Below the pieces are notes generated by a model, which was not told the DNA's origin, ran no database searches, and saw only the letters and a list, made by a program, of their open reading frames with translations. A program made the position numbers and the translations under genes. DNA of 64,000 nt from Uloborus plumipes (lineage: Eukaryota > Arthropoda > Arachnida > Araneae > Uloboridae), in the NCBI GenBank assembly GCA_038373865.1, contig JAXGGA010001134.1:62001-126000 (forward strand), written 5' to 3'. Positions 12,871-23,096 of this stretch are shown in pieces (position 1 is the stretch's first letter; the number at the start of each line of letters is the position of its first letter).

Positions 12871-13002
12871 TTAACCCTTTAAGGACCATAGGACTTATCA
12901 CACACCGAGAATGTAAGTTGCACACATCCCTTTTTTTAAGTCTTGGGGATTTTAATGTTAATACAATTTAAAAAGTGCCGCTTTCATTCTCGGTGTGCGA
13001 TA
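12871..13002. mobile_element. TTAA-end foldback MITE
   Basis: Starts with TTAACCCTTTAAGGACC. It contains an 18-bp inverted pair, TATCACACACCGAGAATG (12896-12913) and its reverse complement with one change (12985-13002), separated by ~71 bp. The structure fits a small foldback element. The outer right boundary is unclear. Confidence 0.5.
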
Positions 13003-14445
13003 TGTGTCACTAAATTTAAGATAAGTATCATCAATCGAATAATCGAAGTTATATATGGATTATAACTTCCCTACATCGTCGAGAAGCCATAATCTTAATA
13101 ATCAGTAAAAATGCAACACATTGTTTTAAAAGTATTTTTTTTTTTTTAATTTTCCCACAGCTTATTTTTTGCAAAGGGTTTAGAATATAGTAATGATGTA
13201 AAATTCAGTTAGATAGTGGTTGTATTCTCTCTCAAGAAAACACATCAATAAATTGAGGAATAGCTGAAAGCAGGTAAAGCTTCGTTAAGTGCTCCAAGAA
13301 AAAAAAATCAAGCAACATTTTTCACGTCCCGCAAACAAAATTAATGCAGAGTAAAAACTAAAAATGTGATAATGTAACAATAATAGTTTTTAAAAAGATA
13401 ACGAATATGAAGTCTACAAATCATTTTTTTTTCTCTCGCAAGAATCCTAACTAAAGCTCGTGAGTTTTAATCTTCATAAAAAATTTAAACAGAGTTTTCA
13501 CTTTCGTTTCAATATAAACTATTTTATCTTATCAAAAAATACTGCTATTCAACACTTTAAACGCGTCACTGGAATTTAAGCACCAATTTGCGTAACACTG
13601 GGTAATGGAGGAATTTTCATTCACCGTTGATAAATACGATAATAACGACAGTTAAATTAAGCGCTTGAGTCTCAGTTTGCTGAATAAGCGAACGACAAGA
13701 GAAACGAACTGAGCAGAACTATTTCCGCAGATCATGCCAGTTTCTCTTCGCGACGGTGTCTCGGCGGTGTCTGCGGAAGAAATGTTTTCGTCTCCCAATT
13801 TAAACTAAATAAAATATTTTAAAGATAATCAATTATAGTTTGTTTGAGTTATGAAAGTTGTTTGAATATAAACTGTTGTGAGTTTCGTAAAACTTCTATG
13901 AAATTATACGTAAAATAGAATAGTACGGTAAAAAATATTTACGGACTAATATTCCAAACGATTTTATTCCTTTTTCTCGCAAATTGATTACGAAACGTTA
14001 AAAACCAAACTTTCAAAAAAAAAAAAAAAATTAACAGGAGGAAAATAAAAAGAATCAAATATGGAGAAAATACTGAATTAAATCTAAAAATTTTACTTTT
14101 TAACTTTTTTATCCTGCGTTTCGATTTGTAAATAAATGATTATGTTTTTTAAATCCCTCACAAATCTGAAAATGTGCAAAAATAGATTTCTTTATTAAAA
14201 AAATTTTGTTTCGATATTTTTAAAATATTAGAATTGTTAACAATGAGATGCAATGACAAAAATATTTATTTCGATAAATATAGCTTTACGGCGATAAATT
14301 ATACTGTACGGAAATACCGTATTGTTCCACACCTCAAAATGTCATCTCGTCGCATATAAAATAACCTTATTTCAAGGATACAATGGAGCCTTTTTTCCAA
14401 TTAAGAACGTTCGAAAAGCTGTGAAAGAATACAACTAACACGCAA
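13003..14445. other. AT-rich stretch, no gene seen
   Basis: A GC-richer patch near 13.64-13.79 kb (around TCTCTTCGCGACGGTGTCTC) has no sustained open frame. Otherwise A/T-rich, with nothing to annotate. Confidence 0.5.
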
Positions 14446-14517
14446 TACACCGCCAACTCAGCCATTTCTATCCATGGACTTTAGCCCTTGTTTAGGGGCG
14501 GTTACTCACTGCTTTAA
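14446..14517 (-). repeat. Dispersed repeat D, internally deleted copy
   Basis: Two end segments of the repeat at 37082-37339 are joined here. One is ACACCGCCAACTC..CATTTC.ATCC.TGGACT, the other TTAGCCCTTG.TTAGGGGCGG.TACTCACTGCTTTA. The ~180 bp between them in the longer copy are missing. Identity is high and orientation is opposite to the copy at 37 kb. It behaves like a SINE or MITE with conserved ends; class unknown. Confidence 0.65.
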
Positions 14518-15225
14518 TACAACTAACGTACACTCACTAAAACTTATTGAACGTCTTGCACTCATAAAGAGGTACCATCGTAACCTTGAAATAACTTTTT
14601 TGAGGAATTGTGTTTAAAGATTTTTACTTCATTTAAACTTCGCTGCGAGTTTAATTACATTCCGACAGAATCAACTTTGCCGTCTTTTGTAAATTTTATA
14701 AATTTTTAAATTTGTGAAGCTACAAGCAGGCATTCCAATACTTGTTTCATCCGCTTGATGTCTTAAAGAGGCAATTAGAAAATTATTTTAAAAATTATTA
14801 CTTCACAAAAAACTACAAAAATGAATGGTAATTTAAGAGCGCATAGTTTCCCTTAAAGAGTGAGATACAAATATTTGAAAATCCAGCACAAAACGGAAGA
14901 ACACCCGATTCGGTAAGTGGGTATAAACTTACTGAAACGGAAAACATTCGTGGAATTTGTGGGGTACTGAATTAGCGAACAATAGGTAATACTATATTTC
15001 AGGAAGGATTCCGCAGCACAATTCAAATAAGACGTGTGTGTTTAAATGAAAAACGCGTAAACGGTTTTTGTCTCCTTGACGCAGTTAAGAGGCAGTTTTG
15101 TCGTGAAAATACTTCACTCATTTTTTACTACACTCAAATATGAATTTCAAAAAAATCTATATCTGACGCTATTTTGTAACTTATTTATAAAAAAAAATCA
15201 TCAATTTTTATTTTGAACCGAGATA
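14518..15225. other. AT-rich stretch, no gene seen
   Basis: No feature found between dispersed repeat D and the second P-family MITE. Confidence 0.5.
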
Positions 15226-15638
15226 CACTGCAAAAAATTAACTGCTGTTTTTACAGTATAATACTGGCAGCGGACGTTCCAATTTAAAGCTGTAAATTAC
15301 TCAGTAATAAACAGTAAAACTAGCAATTTTAGTTTCTTACCGTAAAGCTAGAAATTTTACAGTTTATTGCCTTAAAATTTAGCCTTATTATGCTGCAAAA
15401 ACAGCAGTATAATATTGGAAGCAGAGGTTCTAGTTTAAAAGTGTAAAATGCACGTTAATAAACTGTAAAATTAGCAAGTTTGCATTTTATTACTGTAAAT
15501 TTAGCAATTTTACAGTTAAGTATTGTAAAAGTTGAAATTTTGCAGTTTATTACTGTAAAATTAGCAATTTTTACATTTTTTTAAACAGTAAAATTAGCTA
15601 TATTATACTGTAAAAACGACATTCATTTTTTATATTGT
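15226..15638. mobile_element. P-family MITE, copy 2
   Basis: Begins CACTGCAAAAAATTAACTG after TA, and ends with a diverged CATTTTTTATATTG before TA. Contains several palindromic TGTAAAATTAGCAATTTTACA-type units and two copies of the 'ACTGGCAGC.GA.GTTCCA' segment in the orientation opposite to copy 1. Non-coding. Confidence 0.7.
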
Positions 15639-17844
15639 ATTTATGTGTCTTGTAAATATTTTTTCCATTCTCGTTGCAAGACGTATCACTTGTCAAGTAC
15701 GCTTCACTAAGTCTTCGATCAGTTTTTATTTCTTTATTTTAAAGTAAAATTAGTTAGAAATCAATAAAATAAAGCGACGCATGGAGTTTTAATTCATTAT
15801 TCAAAACCCCAATAACCCACGTATTTATTTTGTTTCAGCGAATTTTCGAACAAGATAAGAGTCGCGTTTCATTTGCATGAGAGACTTGGAGACTGGAGGG
15901 ATTGGGGTTGGGCGGAATGTGGGAACGGACCTTACATTTTTTTTTTTTTTTTTTTTACATTTTGAAATCAAATAACGTATGACCGTAAGCAGAAATATTT
16001 TCAACATGAAGCGAATTCCGTATTAAAAAATACTGAAGTGCTAAACATGTAAAACCATTGAGAATTAAAAGTATAATAACAATACAATAAAAAATAAGAA
16101 GACGACGAACATAATTTTGGACGAACGAATTAAGAAAGCAAATAAATAAATAAAATTCAATTGCTATAATTTACAATTGCATAGCTACGGCTATCTATAA
16201 ATATTTCATATTAAGTTCAACTTATTTAATGGGCAAAAAACTTTTAAAAATAGGAGTAAATACACATTTTAACACACTTAACCAGTTTTATCTAAAAAGC
16301 ATTATAAGAAATATAAAGAGCATTTATTTGACGAAATACAGAAAAGAAAGCAAACATTACTGAAATAATTTCGATTTTCCTAGATCATTTGTTTAATTTC
16401 CCGAAAAATGCCTAAATCGTGTCTTCTTCCTGCGATAGCAGATTTGCAGCATAGACATCATCAATAATCGATCATCACTGATGATATCTCCTGCAGATAA
16501 AAAACAAAATATTTTTCTTTGATACCTGTTTAATTTTTAAAATGCGCAAATAGAAAACGCGATGGAACAAAAAATTCACTACATTTAATATCGATTATGA
16601 TAATATATTATATGTCGACTTCTCCCCCTCTTTGGTTTTAGCCACATCTTTAAGTCATTTGTTATAATAAAAAATCTGTTTATATATCAATTACTTCGTA
16701 TTAAATACCATATTTTCAAGGAGGAAATTTAAATGCTTGGGTTTTTTTTCACAATGAATCATGTTGGTTATTGGTTTTGCCTAATAAAATATTTTTCGTA
16801 TACTAGTTAGAGCCATAACGAATATTGCAGAGCATTTTATTACTCAACATTAGGGGAAAATTTACTAAGACTAAAAAGAATAAAATGCTCTATTGATTTA
16901 AAGGGTGTCCAACTATTTAAAGATATTAAAATTTCAACGGAAATTTAAAGAGAATAAAAACTTTAAAATTTAAACAATAATTTAGTGATTAAAATTTAAC
17001 TAAAACAATTTTGCAACTTTTCAAAAGATATGAGCCTTTATAGAAGACAGTACATTTTTCTTACAGTGCAGTAATTAAAGTTTAACAAAAATTACACGAG
17101 GTTTTGAAATTGAAAGAAAAAAAACCCTACTTTTTCTGAAATTTGCATATATAATGCGCCACAACGATCCCTTAATAGAAGAATACCCATGAGAGAGAAC
17201 TGGTTGAGTTTTGAAAAAGAACCTTTAAAAAAAATCCCGATCTCAAAAGCCACGATGGCTAACCTAACACATAGACCTTAAAAAGAAAAAAAGGGGGGGG
17301 GGATGATCGTTGAAACGCATCCCGTAGACAAAAATATAAATTTTATATTTGCATCAAACAACCTTGCAAGTAAAAATAAGAGAGAGATTAAGATAATATT
17401 TGTTGCATTATGAATGTAACCCAGTACTATTTAAAAGCGAGACTTCGTGGAGAAAATAACACATTTCCGAGAGAAAAAAAAAATGTTAGTAAAGAATCGG
17501 ACGAAATATTTTCGGAATTTGTATTTTTCGCCACTTTTTCGTGACTTATTCGGGATTTTTGTGAACCTCTTCAACTAGTTAAGCTTAAATTAAAAATTAT
17601 GAAACCTCAGAGGCTTTGGAATAAGCGTCTATAAATTGAAGAAAAAAATAATAAAAAGGCTTTTAAAATTGACCCTCTATAAAAACATTTGATGCTGTCA
17701 AGATCACGTTATATTGTATCAAACAGTTCAATTTTTAGCCAGTAGCAGAAAGTAGGATTTTACATTTTTAGGAAAATAATTCACGAATGTATCTTTATAA
17801 TGTTCAGTTGCGATTTCATTACGTATTGGTTAATTTGTACAGTG
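15639..17844. other. AT-rich stretch, no gene seen
   Basis: Includes a long T-run near 15939-15956 and a G-run near 17293-17302. The rest has no coding or element signature that I can defend. Confidence 0.5.
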
Positions 17845-18205
17845 GGTTTCATGATGACCCGACTTCGTAAAAGCGCCATTTTGTCACTATCTGACTTAGC
17901 AAAGATGACACTTCATGGCGATATGACTATGTAAATGAGGCGTATCATTCCCCCGAGCTAGTTTTCTGCAAGTATGACTTTCAACATGAGCCAACTTTCC
18001 AGAAATTAACTTCTGAACGGATCGACTTCCTGCAAGTAGCGATTTATCATGAACCGAGCTTCCATAAATGCCATTAATTCGAAGCTTAGCTTTAACTGGA
18101 ACACACAGTTTTACAATCTGTAGATGCCATTTCATCACGCACTAAGCTTCAGCAAGTACCATTTTATCATAATTGAAGATACTTCAAGGGCTATTTTATT
18201 ATAAG
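17845..18205. repeat. Decayed minisatellite, ~30-36 bp period
   Basis: Reading along the strand, a diverged unit recurs about nine to eleven times. It is roughly ACCGAGCTTC.GCAAGTGCCA followed by TTTTATCATGA. Clear instances begin near 17856 (CCCGACTTCGTAAAAGCGCC), 18021 (TCGACTTCCTGCAAGTAGCG), 18053 (ACCGAGCTTCCATAAATGCC) and 18141 (ACTAAGCTTCAGCAAGTACC). Divergence between units is high, so it is old. The open minus-strand frame of ~80 codons is a by-product of the repeat. Confidence 0.55.
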
Positions 18206-18239
18206 AAAAAAACAATGGCAGTATGTAAGCTGTAGCTTG

Positions 18240-18403
18240 CACTGCAAAACATGAACTGTTGTTTTTACAGTATAATACTGGCAGCCGAGGTTCCAATTTA
18301 AAACTGTAAAATGCACAGTAATAAACTGTAAAGCTAGCAATTTTACAATTTCTTATTGTAAAGTTAGAAATTTTACAGTTTATTGCCGTAAAATTTAGCT
18401 GCA
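18240..18403. mobile_element. P-family MITE, copy 3, left part
   Basis: CACTGCAAAACATGAACTG opens a P copy that breaks at AGCTGCA (18398-18403), where E1 inserted. The matching right part resumes at 26923. Compared with the uninterrupted copy at 49.1 kb, the two parts rejoin exactly at one TGCA. Confidence 0.75.
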
Positions 18404-18420
18404 GGCCCATTCCACGGTAA

Positions 18421-18820
18421 TGTATGTGACAATCACATGATAAGATATGTATAAATAGCAAACAATTGCATGTACAAATGTTGGTAGAAGACAAAATATA
18501 ATTTTGTTAGACAGTTTAAAAAGGATATATATAAATAGTAAAGAAAATTAAGTTTACATTTAAAGTTTGATGGTATTTAAAAATTTTTTTAGTCTGTCAT
18601 GTATGTGACAAAAAATGGAAGTGAGATTTCACAACACTAACTATTTCCTTAAAATTCAGTGAATTATATGCATGAAATATGTTTATAATTTTTTTGGCAT
18701 TACAAGAAGGATTGATGAAGACAAATTGATAATTATTTTAAAGATTTTTTTAATTTTTCAATGTTTAAAAAAATATAATTTAACAGGTCATGTTTGTGAC
18801 ATGTAGTCACGTATGTGACA
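18421..18820. promoter_or_regulatory. E1 left subterminal repeats (likely transposase binding sites)
   Basis: TGTATGTGACA occurs at 18421-18431. GTCATGTATGTGACA is at 18596-18610, GTCATGTTTGTGACA at 18787-18801 and GTCACGTATGTGACA at 18806-18820. The motif is nearly palindromic (GTCAyrT..TGTGAC). Repeated subterminal motifs are where many DNA transposases bind; that role here is inferred. Confidence 0.6.
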
Positions 18821-18830
18821 TTGTACAATT

Positions 18831-19007
18831 TTACATAACAGATTTTGGAAATATTACAATATTGCGATTGTTAATGATGGGCATTGGCAACACTTTAATT
18901 ATGTCATCATGCTGAATAATGCCTATATCATTTTCTTGATAACTGAAGTTAAGTAAGGATATTTGCTTCAAAAAAACTACACTGATATCACTGTTGTCTA
19001 AAGCAGA
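18831..19007 (-). pseudogene. E1 transposase, C-terminal piece cut off by E2
   Basis: On the minus strand, ~58 codons run from the E2 junction to a TAA at 18831-18833. Recognisable runs are DISVVFLKQ and DIIKVLPMP. When the TA duplication is collapsed, codon GTA joins this piece in frame to the segment ending at 24289. It is therefore the displaced end of the same protein. It has no start of its own here and is presumably not expressed alone. Confidence 0.8.
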
Positions 19008-19108
19008 TAGGGGAGAGTGGTAATGAATGGGCCATGGTGATGAATGGGCCACTAACAAAATATGAAAAAGTATTTGCATGAATTTTTTTTTGATGCCACC
19101 AATAGATG

Positions 19109-22100
19109 CAGGCCCTGATTATCGAACAGGCCGACTAGGCCTGGGTCTGGGGCCTCATATTCCTGGGGGGCCTCTTAATTTCAAAAAAGTCTTGTGCTTA
19201 TAAAAAAAAAAAAAAAAAAAAAAAAACGCCAATAAATGTATATTGACACACCTTATCCCCTATTGACTATAACAGTCAATATGGGAATTTTCATTCCTTC
19301 TGCCAGTTTGGGGATTTATCATGTCGCAATTACAAGGGGACTCCACAACTTTCATTGGGGACTCTAACAGTTTCAAAAATGCTCATAATTTACATTTACA
19401 TCGCTCTGTTATGGACATAAGGGCCTTTAAAATCTGTCAACTGGGCCTCCCCAAGCATAACACATTAGCCCCATTTTAAAACGTTCTCAAGGAAAGTAAT
19501 CACTGACTGCCGGCAAGCTTATTCGAACCCAACTTATATTTGGTTGAAGCGTTACTCAAAATAGTCATAACCGTGACTTATGCACCACGCTGTTTGTTTA
19601 CTAATCAAGGAGGCTAATATTCGCTCGCTGTTCTTCTCTTGCATATTTTGATCACGATAAAAAACAGTCTGTTTGTTGTATCAGAAATGTTCCCCAGAAA
19701 ATTTGCAAGTGGTTCCCACAAACGTCAAAAAAAGAAACAAGAAGAATTGCAAACTAAAAAGATGAAAGGCAGTTTACTGCAGTTTTTAGAACCGCGTGAC
19801 GATTCCTTAAGCACGAATAGCGTAGAAAAACTTGGGCTCGATCCCAACAAAAATCTGAATGACAAAAAAATTGAAGACAATTTCAGTGATCCTGCAGCAG
19901 TTGGGCTTTCTGAAGAAATATCAAAGGATTCTGGTGCCGTTTTTCCTGAAGAGCATTATCCGGATAACCCTGAAGAGCATTCAAAGACCGTTGAAGATGA
20001 ATTTTCCTGCAATAGTGGAAAATTCGAACAAAAGGTTGATGTTCGAATCTGCAATCCGGATACTAATTTGTTTGAAGAAGAGCTGGATAATCCTGTATTT
20101 TCCGAAAAAAATTCTATAGAATGTGTTGCAGCTGCAGCTACTTCTGAAGAATGCTCCGTTGAATTTGGGGATAAATACCTACAGGTCCCTGCTGATGATA
20201 AATATCCTCATGATGTTGGACTTTGGCCTGCCAAAATTACGGAACATATGAAGGACTATTTTATAATAAATAAACCTAATCAATTTCTTCCTGAAATTGA
20301 TGGTTCGCGAAAGTTTTGCTCCGATAAAGAAAGAGTGTTAACTGAGAGTAGCTTTTATAGAACTAAACAGAATGGAGATAAAATAAGCAGAGAATGGCTT
20401 GTGTACTCTCCCTCTAAAGGAGCTGTATATTGTTACGTTTGCAAATTATTCAGTTTGGATCAGCAAGCGTTGTGTGAAGGGGGATATTCTGACTGGAAGA
20501 ATATTAAGGCTAGATTAAGTGAGCATGAAAACTCGAAGACTCACCGACTTAGCGTGTGCTCTTTGTCACTTCGCTCTGTCGCTGAGGGTCGAATTGATTC
20601 ACAGTTGATGGAGGAATGTAACCGAGAACGCAGCTATTGGAGGATGGTGCTGCAAAGAGTTGTCAGTGTTGTAAAAAAACTCACTGAAAGGGGACTTCCT
20701 CTCCTTGGTGACAACGAAACTGTTGGATCAATGAGTAATGGTAATTTTTTGGGAATAATGGAACTGTTGGCTGAATATGATCCCTTCTTAAAAAACCACA
20801 TTAAAACCAAAGGTAATACTGGGACTGGAAACGTGAACTACCTTTCATCAACAATTGTAATTGAACTAGTTAATTTAATGTCAGAAAAGGTTTTGAACCA
20901 CATTGTTGACTCTGTAAAGGAAGCAAAATATTTTGGACTAGTTGTTGACTCAACACCCGATATCACTCACACAGATCAACTGTCAATTGTGTTGAGATAT
21001 GTTGATAAAAGTGGACAGCCAAATGAGCGATTCATAACTTTTCTGCCACAGCGTGGGCATGATGCACTTTCCTTATCCAAAAGTGTTTCCAAACTTCTTA
21101 ACGAATTAAATATAGATATCCTTAACTGCCGTGGGCAATCCTATGACGATGCCAGCAACATGTCTGGAAAGTATTCTGGGCTGCAAGCGAGAATAAAAGA
21201 AATTTGTCCTACAGCAGATTATGTACCTTGCTCGGCGCACTCTTTAAACTTAGTTGGGACTAACTCTGTAGATTGTTGTTCACAAGTAGTCTCTTTTTTG
21301 GGGTTATTGCAAAGCGTTTTTAATTTTTTTAGTGCCTTTACTCACAGATGGCAGTTGTTGCAGCAAAAGCTTAGTCAGTGTCCTAATACAATCAACATAA
21401 AGTCTACATCTGCCACAAGATGGTCAGCTGATGCTGATGCTACCTCAGCTTTTCAAAAGGGATTTTTTTACATCAAACAATGTTTAAGTGACATTTCCAA
21501 TGATGAAGATGAGTCATGTCGTCATGAAGCAAATAGCTATTATTTAAAGATGGGTAGGTTAGAAACTGCAATTTTAACAACAGTTTGGGATACTATTTTG
21601 AAACGGTTTGATGCAACTAATAAAACTTTTCAAAGTAGTACCCTTGATATATCTGTAATAGTGCCACTGTATGAGGCTCTCATTCAGTTTGTTCAAACTA
21701 CTAGAAAGAACTTCAACCTCTTTGAAGAAGAAGCTAAGAAGTTAGTTGATGAGGAAACAAGAGTGAGAAACATTTCTCGTCGACTAGATGCACATTTCAA
21801 TAGTGAGCATCCATTATCTGGAAAGGATGCTTTTCGTGTAAATTGCTTTTTTGTGATGTGTGATGCTCTGACTGCTGAGTTGGAGAAAAGAATGAATGCA
21901 TACGTCCAAATTCAGAACAAATTTGGTTTCCTTTTGAGCAACAAAATGTCTCCTGAAGAGATGAAAACTGCTGCGGAACATTTTCAGATGTTATATTCTG
22001 ATGATATAGATGATAACTTCTGTGATGAGTTTTTTCATTTTAGACCTTTTTTGGAAAAGCATAGTAGTCGAACTGAATGTTTAAAGGAAATAATGAAATT

Positions 22101-23088
22101 GAATCTTTCTCATACTTTCCCAAATATGGAGACAGCTCTTCGAATTGTACTAACAGTACCTATAAGTAATTGTTCTAGTGAGAGATCATTTTCAGTTCTA
22201 AAAAGAATCAAAAATAAATTAAGAAATTCTTTATCTCAGTGCAACTTGCAAGCCTATTCAATTTTAAATATTGAAAATGATGTAACACAAAATTTAAATT
22301 TTAATGATATCATTGATGAATTTTCTGCTAGAAAATCGAGAAAAAAAAATTTTTAGTTTTAATTTCTGCCCTGATATGAAGTAAGTTTTGTTAGATGAAT
22401 GAAATTTAGTTTAAATAGCTTCATTTGACATCATTATTTTTGATCTTATTTTTTAATAATGAATCCTTAAAAGTGGTCTGTTCCATTTCTGTATTTTTTG
22501 CCCTATATGTTTGAAATATAAAATGTAAATATGTTTATCAGGTGTTACTCTTTTGAATATTGTCTTTTAATTTGATTTTAAGGAAATTATGCATTTATTA
22601 ACTCTTTGATACTTTACTTAGTATTTTGCTTATTTAGATATTTATGAGTTAGAAAGTTTTATTTCCTGAAAATGTCATGCAAAATAGTTCTTGCTTTTTT
22701 TTTTTTGTGGTTGGCTTTTTTTATTAATAAACCAAATACGGAAGAAAAGATTCTGGAAAAAGAATTCCTTGGTAAATATCCTGCTTTTTCTTTGAATACT
22801 TATGTTTGTGCACGTGAGGGGGCGGGGGATCGATATACTCTTTACTGTTTAATTGACCTATAAATATATCAGATTATAAAATGGATATAAAGCGGTAGTG
22901 GTGCTAAAGCAGGGAGACTGTACAGGGCAACTGGGTTCTGTACACAAGGGTTAGTGTATATGGGTACGACCAAAAAGGTTGGTTACTAATATTTATACTA
23001 ATGTTTTTTTTTTTTTGACAAAGTGATAGGGGGGGGGCCTCCAAATTATTGTGAGCCTAGGGCCTCACTCTTGGTTAGTCGGGCCCTG
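19109..23088 (+). mobile_element. hAT transposon, ZMYM1-like, 8-bp target duplication
   Basis: The element starts CAGGCCCTGATTATCG and ends with the reverse complement of CAGGGCCCGACTAACC. A perfect 8-bp duplication AATAGATG lies at 19101-19108 and 23089-23096. Ends rich in GGCC/CCTC are usual for this hAT group. Length is 3980 bp. It has ~580 bp of 5' leader with a long A-run near 19202-19226, one long gene, and ~730 bp of 3' DNA. It lies inside E2, so it is the youngest layer of the nest, in line with its perfect duplication and unbroken gene. Confidence 0.93.
19687..22356 (+). CDS. hAT-family transposase, 889 aa, intact
   Basis: Cut-and-paste transposase of the hAT superfamily, close to the ZMYM1 / 'zinc finger MYM-type protein 1-like' group. 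The first ATG in frame (19687) begins MFPRKFASGSHKRQKKK, the usual basic start of this group; the frame is open 16 codons further upstream but without an ATG. Residues ~40-190 are acidic and Glu/Ser-rich with no domain. A TTF/BED-like zinc finger follows, with Cys249, Cys252, His280 and His286. The RNase H-like core has the expected acidic residues: Asp421 in GLVVDSTPDI, Asp487 (next to Asp488) in GQSYDDASNM, and Glu832 in NCSSERSFSVLKRIK. That last motif opens the C-terminal hAT dimerisation domain. No stop or frameshift is seen, so the protein could be functional. It acts in the nucleus on the terminal repeats of its own element. No promoter recognised. Confidence 0.95.
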   Translation: MFPRKFASGSHKRQKKKQEELQTKKMKGSLLQFLEPRDDSLSTNSVEKLGLDPNKNLNDKKIEDNFSDPAAVGLSEEISKDSGAVFPEEHYPDNPEEHSKTVEDEFSCNSGKFEQKVDVRICNPDTNLFEEELDNPVFSEKNSIECVAAAATSEECSVEFGDKYLQVPADDKYPHDVGLWPAKITEHMKDYFIINKPNQFLPEIDGSRKFCSDKERVLTESSFYRTKQNGDKISREWLVYSPSKGAVYCYVCKLFSLDQQALCEGGYSDWKNIKARLSEHENSKTHRLSVCSLSLRSVAEGRIDSQLMEECNRERSYWRMVLQRVVSVVKKLTERGLPLLGDNETVGSMSNGNFLGIMELLAEYDPFLKNHIKTKGNTGTGNVNYLSSTIVIELVNLMSEKVLNHIVDSVKEAKYFGLVVDSTPDITHTDQLSIVLRYVDKSGQPNERFITFLPQRGHDALSLSKSVSKLLNELNIDILNCRGQSYDDASNMSGKYSGLQARIKEICPTADYVPCSAHSLNLVGTNSVDCCSQVVSFLGLLQSVFNFFSAFTHRWQLLQQKLSQCPNTINIKSTSATRWSADADATSAFQKGFFYIKQCLSDISNDEDESCRHEANSYYLKMGRLETAILTTVWDTILKRFDATNKTFQSSTLDISVIVPLYEALIQFVQTTRKNFNLFEEEAKKLVDEETRVRNISRRLDAHFNSEHPLSGKDAFRVNCFFVMCDALTAELEKRMNAYVQIQNKFGFLLSNKMSPEEMKTAAEHFQMLYSDDIDDNFCDEFFHFRPFLEKHSSRTECLKEIMKLNLSHTFPNMETALRIVLTVPISNCSSERSFSVLKRIKNKLRNSLSQCNLQAYSILNIENDVTQNLNFNDIIDEFSARKSRKKNF

Positions 23089-23096
23089 AATAGATG

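Noticed and set aside
17896..18494. Minus-strand frames of 80 and 119 codons
   Set aside because: They arise from the decayed minisatellite and the P-family MITE and have no protein-like conservation pattern.
19859..20119. 86-codon frame inside the hAT gene
   Set aside because: It is an alternate frame of the intact transposase.
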